Shown here: piece after piece, positions 11,317 to 12,365 of the stretch
Numbering within the stretch: the stretch's first letter is position 1
How the letters are laid out: the number at the start of each line of letters is the position of its first letter
Source of the DNA: JBCCFX01 sp039029515
Lineage (GTDB): Bacteria; Planctomycetota; Phycisphaerae; Phycisphaerales; SM1A02
Direction: 5' to 3'
NCBI GenBank assembly: GCA_039029515.1
Contig: JBCCFX010000124.1
Coordinates: 1 to 12,365, forward strand
DNA: 12,365 nucleotides
Notes under the pieces: model-generated
Seen by the model: only the letters and a program-made list of their open reading frames with translations
Database searches by the model: none
Told to the model about the DNA's origin: nothing
Program-made: the position numbers and the translations under genes

Positions 11317-12288
11317 TCACTGGAACTTTGGTGTGAGCTGTTCTCGGACGCGCTCGAGCAGCACCTTCGTCCTGCGAATGCCTTCGGCTTCGGGCAATGT
11401 CTGGCCTTCGTACTCCACGCCCACAAAGCCGCGATAGCCTGCTTTGAGCACGATGGTCATCATCCTGACGTAATCGGTATTCGTTTCCTCACCGTCGTCA
11501 TTGAAGTCATTGGACTTCGCGCTCACGGCCTTCGCATACGGCATGAGTTCTCGGACACCGGTGTAGCGGTCATACCACTCACCATCGCCGATGTGGAAGT
11601 TGCCGAAGTCCGGCAAGGTGCCACAGCGCGGATGTTCGACCTGTTTCATGACGGCGGCGAGCCACGCGCCGTTCGATGACAAACCACCATGGTTCTCGAC
11701 GATGACATCGATGTCGTGATCGTCGGCGAATTCGCAGAGGCGTCGCAAGCCATCCGCAGCGCGGTCGCGCTGTTCGTCGTAGGTGCCCTCCGATCGAGCG
11801 TTCACACGAATGCTGTGACAGCCAAGTTGCTTTGCGGCTTCCACCCACTGGTAGTGGTTCTCGACCGCCGTCATGCGCTCGCGTTCATCCGGTGCGCCGA
11901 GGTTGCCTTCGCCATCGACCATGATGATCAGGCTCTTGACGTCATGCGCTTCGGCGTTTCGCTTCAGTTGATCGATGTAGCTGCGATCCTTCGCCTTGTC
12001 CTTGAAGAAGGAGTTGACGTATTCGATGGCGTGGATGTCGAAGTCTTCGGCGGCGGACTTCGCGAAATCGAGTGCATCGAGTTCGCCGGCAAAGAGGGTT
12101 CGGTGCAGTGACCACTGGGCGAGTGAGATCTCGAACAACGGTGTGTCCTCGTGCGGGGAGTCATCGGGAGCGGTCGTCGGTTGTGTCGACGGTGCGCGCG
12201 GCGGTTCCTGTCGGCCATGAGGAACGACGTAGGGCGGAGCGACCGCGGCGACGCCGGCGATCTGAAGGAATGTGCGGCGGTCGGGCAT
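11317..12288 (-). CDS. Tat-exported sugar phosphate isomerase/epimerase-like protein
   Basis: This 323-residue protein has a TIM-barrel fold of the xylose isomerase-like AP_endonuc_2 family, which interconverts ketoses or epimerises sugars with a divalent metal. The N-terminus MPDRRTFLQIAGVAAVAPP carries a twin-arginine signal (R4-R5-T-F-L-Q), so the protein is folded in the cytoplasm and exported. A disordered Pro/Thr linker follows (about 26-50). The barrel contains the expected ligands: E198 in VIVENHGG, D227 in LPDFGNFHIGDGEWYDR, and E292/E294 in GVEYEG near the C-terminus; AVSAKSNDFND (254-264) contributes a further substrate-side strand. Exported members are common in planctomycetes, where their substrates are mostly unknown. 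Its ATG overlaps the stop of the upstream gene (TAATG), so the two are probably translated together. Confidence 0.85.
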   Translation of the reverse strand: MPDRRTFLQIAGVAAVAPPYVVPHGRQEPPRAPSTQPTTAPDDSPHEDTPLFEISLAQWSLHRTLFAGELDALDFAKSAAEDFDIHAIEYVNSFFKDKAKDRSYIDQLKRNAEAHDVKSLIIMVDGEGNLGAPDERERMTAVENHYQWVEAAKQLGCHSIRVNARSEGTYDEQRDRAADGLRRLCEFADDHDIDVIVENHGGLSSNGAWLAAVMKQVEHPRCGTLPDFGNFHIGDGEWYDRYTGVRELMPYAKAVSAKSNDFNDDGEETNTDYVRMMTIVLKAGYRGFVGVEYEGQTLPEAEGIRRTKVLLERVREQLTPKFQ

Positions 12289-12365
12289 TAATCGGCCCCG
12301 GATGATTCGGTGCTGGCGTTGGCATCATCGCCGTTCTTCGGCTGGACGTAGCAGTGGAAGCCGAC
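12288..12365 (-). CDS. C-terminus of an upstream gene, possibly FGE/SUMF1-like
   Basis: Only the last 25 codons are in the window. Read on the minus strand from the edge, the frame gives VGFHCYVQPKNGD, then a Ser/Ala/Asp-rich tail, and ends at TAA 12290-12288, overlapping the ATG of the isomerase gene. The VGFHCYV ending recalls the VGFRC-type last strand of formylglycine-generating-enzyme (SUMF1) domains, abundant in sulfatase-rich planctomycetes. That resemblance covers only a few residues, so the family name is tentative. The coding frame itself is well supported by the TAATG overlap and the absence of stops. Confidence 0.5.
   Translation of the reverse strand, partial: VGFHCYVQPKNGDDANASTESSGAD

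Overview
The window is GC-rich DNA from a diderm bacterium. The gene mix points to Planctomycetota, perhaps Phycisphaerae: a DUF481 outer-membrane protein, zinc-ribbon membrane proteins found in no well-known operon, a Tat-exported sugar isomerase/epimerase-like protein, and a possible formylglycine-generating-enzyme tail. That assignment is an inference from gene content; no rRNA or other phylogenetic marker is present. I see no tRNA, rRNA, CRISPR array, transposase or prophage gene. Protein-coding content is mostly household and accessory chromosome genes.

Layout. (1) 143-1207 minus: DUF481 beta-barrel protein, followed by a hairpin at 92-119. (2) 1208-1544: divergent spacer with candidate promoters and a possible 40-codon ORF. 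(3) 1545-2360 plus: zinc-ribbon polytopic membrane protein, convergent with the minus cluster 4070->2479, which holds a zinc-finger membrane protein, a NeuD/PglD-type acetyltransferase overlapping it by ATGA, and an FKBP lipoprotein. (4) From 4151 plus: thymidylate kinase, zinc-less MDR oxidoreductase, M20 amidohydrolase, YbdK-type carboxylate-amine ligase, ClpS, and a three-part exported protein ending at 10364. (5) Minus from the right edge: C-terminus of a possible FGE-like protein, sugar isomerase-like protein (TAATG overlap), and a stand-alone HD-GYP phosphodiesterase ending at 10512.

The genes do not form one obvious pathway. The unusual part is the spacers. Four of them hold arrays of 7-bp units. 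Four arrays have the form GGG+N4 with different N4 (GGGAAGA, GGGTTAT, GGGCTGT, GGGATTC) and four to seven G3 tracts at an exact 7-nt period, a canonical G-quadruplex layout. Two further degenerate 7-bp arrays lack the G3 tracts. Two spacers also carry GTAG-headed palindromes that look like REP elements, and in all three copies the GTAG foot faces a heptamer array. I propose that these are one family of spacer-colonising repeat modules, with possible effects at the RNA 3' end or through DNA quadruplexes.

A second theme is promoters placed so close to the start codon that transcripts would be leaderless or nearly so (tmk, the FKBP gene, the MDR gene, and the 174-aa gene). Other genes (ybdK, clpS, the M20 gene, the NeuD-like gene, and the gene at 9132) have recognisable Shine-Dalgarno sequences.
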